DNA from: Sabulitectum sp964571965
GTDB taxonomy: Bacteria > Fermentibacterota > Fermentibacteria > Fermentibacterales > JCC-6
Assembly: GCA_964571965.1 (NCBI GenBank)
Contig: CAZNFQ010000080.1
Span: 1-9,732, forward strand
Direction of reading: 5' to 3'
DNA: 9,732 bases
Under the pieces are notes generated by a model. It ran no database searches. It was not told where the DNA came from and saw only the letters and a list, made by a program, of their open reading frames with translations. Below are positions 7,888 to 9,732 of this stretch, one piece after another. Within the stretch, counting starts at the first letter, position 1; every line of letters begins with the position of its first letter. Position numbers and translations under genes: made by a program.

Positions 7888-8004
7888 CAAAGAGGAATAC
7901 TGCTACTGGCATAACGAACAAAACACATTGCTTTTAATTTCGGCAGTTTTTACTGAAGCAAGGATTGTGCCACTAAAAACAGCTAATTGATTTGTGCTTC
8001 CAAG

Positions 8005-8021
8005 TGCATGCTGTATATGCA
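8005..8021. repeat. 17-bp interrupted palindrome TGCAT-N7-ATGCA
   Basis: TGCAT (8005-8009) and ATGCA (8017-8021) are inverted around a seven-base centre, in the divergent groES/hutH region on the groES side. The arms are short, so chance is possible. It overlaps the start of a GCATAAAC motif that recurs at 8093-8100. Confidence 0.25.
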
Positions 8022-8063
8022 TAAACGCTGCAGGAGCATTTGCGGTTGAGGTTCAGGTATAAC

Positions 8064-8096
8064 ATGCGTCATTCCCTGTGGGTCAGTTTGACGCAT
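8064..8096. promoter_or_regulatory. Perfect inverted repeat ATGCGTCA-N17-TGACGCAT, candidate operator or activator site
   Basis: Two 8-base arms (8064-8071 and 8089-8096) are exact inverted copies with a 17-base spacer, so the half-sites are 25 bp apart centre to centre. A hairpin is possible but the spacer is long and no T-run follows, so protein binding is the better reading. The centre lies near 8080, about 50 bases before the candidate hutH -10 box and about 200 bases before groES. That suits an activator or operator acting on hutH. The binding protein is unknown. Confidence 0.5.
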
Positions 8097-8127
8097 AAAC
8101 AAAGTGATGCACATTCTCTCCATTGCG

Positions 8128-8133
8128 TATATT
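8128..8133 (+). promoter_or_regulatory. Candidate -10 box for hutH
   Basis: TATATT matches the TATAAT consensus at five of six bases, 27 bases before the ATG. The position 17 bases upstream (8105-8110, TGATGC) is a poor -35 box. A TTGACG at 8088-8093 is too far away for this -10. A weak -35 would fit an activator-dependent promoter. Confidence 0.35.
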
Positions 8134-8150
8134 TGACTCTCATTGAAAAC

Positions 8151-8155
8151 GGAGG
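8151..8155 (+). promoter_or_regulatory. Ribosome binding site fixing the hutH start
   Basis: GGAGG lies five bases before the ATG at 8161. The frame is open to a TTG at 8143, but that start would put the ribosome site inside the gene, so the ATG is chosen. Confidence 0.8.
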
Positions 8156-8160
8156 TAAAA

Positions 8161-9657
8161 ATGCCATCAAAAATAGTCATAGATAACATGGGAACATCCC
8201 TTGAGCAGGTGTCACGGATTCTGGACGGGGCAGAGTTTCAGCTGGGTCCCGAAGCCGGTGAGGCAATTGCACGGAGCCGGGAAAAGATAGATTCACTTCT
8301 TGATTCCGGAAAACCCATTTACGGAGTAAATACCGGTTTCGGAAGGCTTGCAAGCACCATAGTTCCTCACAATGAGCTCTCTCTTCTTCAGAGGAACCTG
8401 CTTCTCAGCCATGCCTGCGGCACAGGGGTTCCATTCCCAAGGGAAATCGTAAGGGTAATGATGTTTCTCAGAGTTGTATCCCTTGCCAGAGGCCGCAGCG
8501 GTATCCGTCATGAAACCGTTCAGGCGCTGGTAAAGCTTGCCAACAGCGGTTACATTCCAGTTGTTCCTTCCCAGGGTTCCCTTGGTGCTTCGGGGGATCT
8601 TGCACCCCTTGCCCATATGTGCCTTCCAATACTTGGTGAAGGCGAGTGCATGGATGAAGACGGCATGATCCTTCACGGCTCAGAGGTACTTGAAGAGCTG
8701 TCCATGGAACCGGTGGAGCTTCAGGCCAAGGAGGGCCTTGCCCTTATCAACGGTACACAGGTCATGACTGCGGTGATGTGTTCCGCACTTCTCAAGGCCA
8801 TGAACCTTATGGAAGCTGCTGATGCCGCCGCGGCCATTACCCTTGAGGGTCTTCTGGGAACGGATGCCGCACTTGACCCCGAGCTTATCGGTCTCAGACC
8901 CCATCCCGGCGCTGCGCTGTCCGCGGAAAAGATACGAACCCACCTGGAGGGCTCCGAGATAGTACACAGCCATCCTTCCTGCGGAAAGGTTCAGGATGCC
9001 TACTCGCTCAGGTGCACACCCCAGGTTCACGGAGCTTCCAGGGATGCAATGGATTACATCAGTAAAGTGGTGGAGAGGGAGCTTATGGCGGTGACGGACA
9101 ATCCACTCCTGATGGAGGACGGCCGGGCGGTGAGCGGAGGCAACTTTCACGGTCAGCCCGTTGCCCTTGCAGCTGACCATCTCAAAATAGCCGTGTCTGA
9201 ACTGGCGAACATCTCCGAAAGACGCACTGAAAGGCTTCTGAATCCTGATCTGAGCGGTCTGCCTGCATTCCTTTCATCGTCACCCGGAACGAATTCCGGG
9301 CTGATGATAGCCCAGTACACAGCTGCTTCCCTGGTCAGTGAGAACAAGGTGCTTGCCCATCCTGCAAGCGTTGACAGTATTTCGGTGAGCGGAGCCCAGG
9401 AGGATCATGTGAGCATGGGAACCACAGCGGCAAGGCAGGCCCTGGAGATAGTGAAGAACAGCTGTCATGTGGTTGCAGTGGAACTCGCATCAGCGGTTCA
9501 GGCGCACAGGTTCCTGGATCGGGGAAAAATGGGGAAAGGAACAGCAAGAACCTTCGAAACCGTTTCCACGGTATTCCCGCCCCTGGACTGCGACAGGCAT
9601 TTCGCAGGGGACATGGAGTCCATAGCTCTTCTTGTGGAGGAGGGTGTAATTAACTGA
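8161..9657 (+). CDS. hutH: Histidine ammonia-lyase
   Basis: A 498-residue MIO-type lyase that converts L-histidine to urocanate and ammonia, the first step of histidine breakdown in the cytoplasm. The Ala143-Ser144-Gly145 triad in GSLGASGDLAPLAHM cyclises to the electrophilic MIO cofactor. Active-site residues match the Pseudomonas enzyme: Y54 in YGVNTGFG, H84 in SHACGTG, N197 in INGTQ, Q278, Y281 and R284 in QDAYSLRC, F329 in SGGNFHG, and E414 in AQEDHVSM. The SHA context at H84 favours histidine over phenylalanine or tyrosine as substrate. Length is normal. It is divergent from groES, and no hutU, hutI, hutG or regulator gene lies in the window, so it is either a single gene or separated from the rest of the pathway. 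A related aminomutase cannot be wholly excluded. Confidence 0.94.
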   Translation: MPSKIVIDNMGTSLEQVSRILDGAEFQLGPEAGEAIARSREKIDSLLDSGKPIYGVNTGFGRLASTIVPHNELSLLQRNLLLSHACGTGVPFPREIVRVMMFLRVVSLARGRSGIRHETVQALVKLANSGYIPVVPSQGSLGASGDLAPLAHMCLPILGEGECMDEDGMILHGSEVLEELSMEPVELQAKEGLALINGTQVMTAVMCSALLKAMNLMEAADAAAAITLEGLLGTDAALDPELIGLRPHPGAALSAEKIRTHLEGSEIVHSHPSCGKVQDAYSLRCTPQVHGASRDAMDYISKVVERELMAVTDNPLLMEDGRAVSGGNFHGQPVALAADHLKIAVSELANISERRTERLLNPDLSGLPAFLSSSPGTNSGLMIAQYTAASLVSENKVLAHPASVDSISVSGAQEDHVSMGTTAARQALEIVKNSCHVVAVELASAVQAHRFLDRGKMGKGTARTFETVSTVFPPLDCDRHFAGDMESIALLVEEGVIN

Positions 9658-9679
9658 GCTGCCGGCTTTCAGTTTTTTT
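9654..9679 (+). terminator. Probable rho-independent terminator of hutH
   Basis: CTG-AGC (9654-9659) can pair with GCT (9665-9667) and CAG (9670-9672), with a two-base bulge and the loop TGCCG, and seven T's follow at 9673-9679. The stem is short and overlaps the hutH stop codon. The T-run right after the stem makes a terminator plausible. Confidence 0.45.
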
Positions 9680-9732
9680 CAGTAGAGTCCCGGGTCTCTG
9701 GATGGTCCCGGGGCTCCCATTCCACCTTCATC
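9679..9732 (-). CDS. C-terminal end of a minus-strand protein, open at the right edge
   Basis: On the minus strand the frame entering from the window edge reads 17 residues ending in a TGA (complement of 9679-9681): DEGGMGAPGPSRDPGLY. It would converge on hutH with 21 bases between the stops. The Gly/Pro-rich acidic ending looks like a natural disordered tail, but 17 codons cannot prove a gene or name a family. Confidence 0.35.
   Translation of the reverse strand, partial: DEGGMGAPGPSRDPGLY

Noticed and set aside
9689..9711. Two CCCGGG palindromes that could form a hairpin
   Set aside because: They fall in the likely coding end of the minus-strand gene, have no adjoining T-run, and a six-base palindrome repeated in GC-rich sequence is not strong evidence.

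Overview
The window is chromosomal DNA from a Gram-negative-type bacterium. The evidence is a proton-driven TolQ/TolR-like motor with a TonB-like transducer spanning an inner membrane and periplasm, plus a lipoprotein signal peptide. Genes are closely packed, Shine-Dalgarno sites are strong and the base composition looks roughly balanced. The lineage cannot be fixed from the sequence. The 6-bladed beta-propeller lipoprotein and the motor operon with an AgmX/GltG-like transducer would suit an FCB-group, myxobacterial or candidate-phylum organism, but that is only a guess. I see no transposase, integrase, phage gene, CRISPR array, tRNA or rRNA. Layout: (1) Positions 1-4088 (+) hold the 3' end of an unknown gene and then four tightly coupled genes: a TolQ/ExbB-like channel subunit with a signal peptide and acidic repeats, two ExbD/TolR-like proteins, and a 621-residue transducer. 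The transducer has two FHA-like N-terminal modules, one membrane segment, a Gly/Ala-rich linker and an AgmX/TonB-like C-terminal domain. Three start/stop overlaps of one base (TGATG or TGATGA) tie the motor genes together. (2) A strong hairpin at 4099-4131 ends this operon and faces a convergent GNAT acetyltransferase gene (4130-4531, -). (3) A 97-base divergent gap leads to a beta-propeller lipoprotein gene (4629-5735, +), which ends near a GC-rich terminator hairpin. (4) The groES-groEL operon runs on the minus strand (7872 down to 5925). (5) A 288-base divergent region with a perfect 8-bp inverted repeat precedes a histidine ammonia-lyase gene (8161-9657, +). The last bases look like the C-terminus of another minus-strand gene. 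How the genes work together: the first operon encodes what looks like a complete inner-membrane energy-transduction machine. It has one TolQ-like and two TolR-like stator proteins plus a transducer that links a cytoplasmic sensing or scaffold region to the periplasm. This composition parallels the Myxococcus AglR/AglQ/AglS motor with GltG/GltJ(AgmX). The first TolR-like protein carries Asn where the proton-carrying Asp is expected, while the second keeps the Asp. The remaining genes are housekeeping (GroES/GroEL), catabolic (HutH) or of unknown specificity (GNAT, lipoprotein), and nothing seen links them to the motor.
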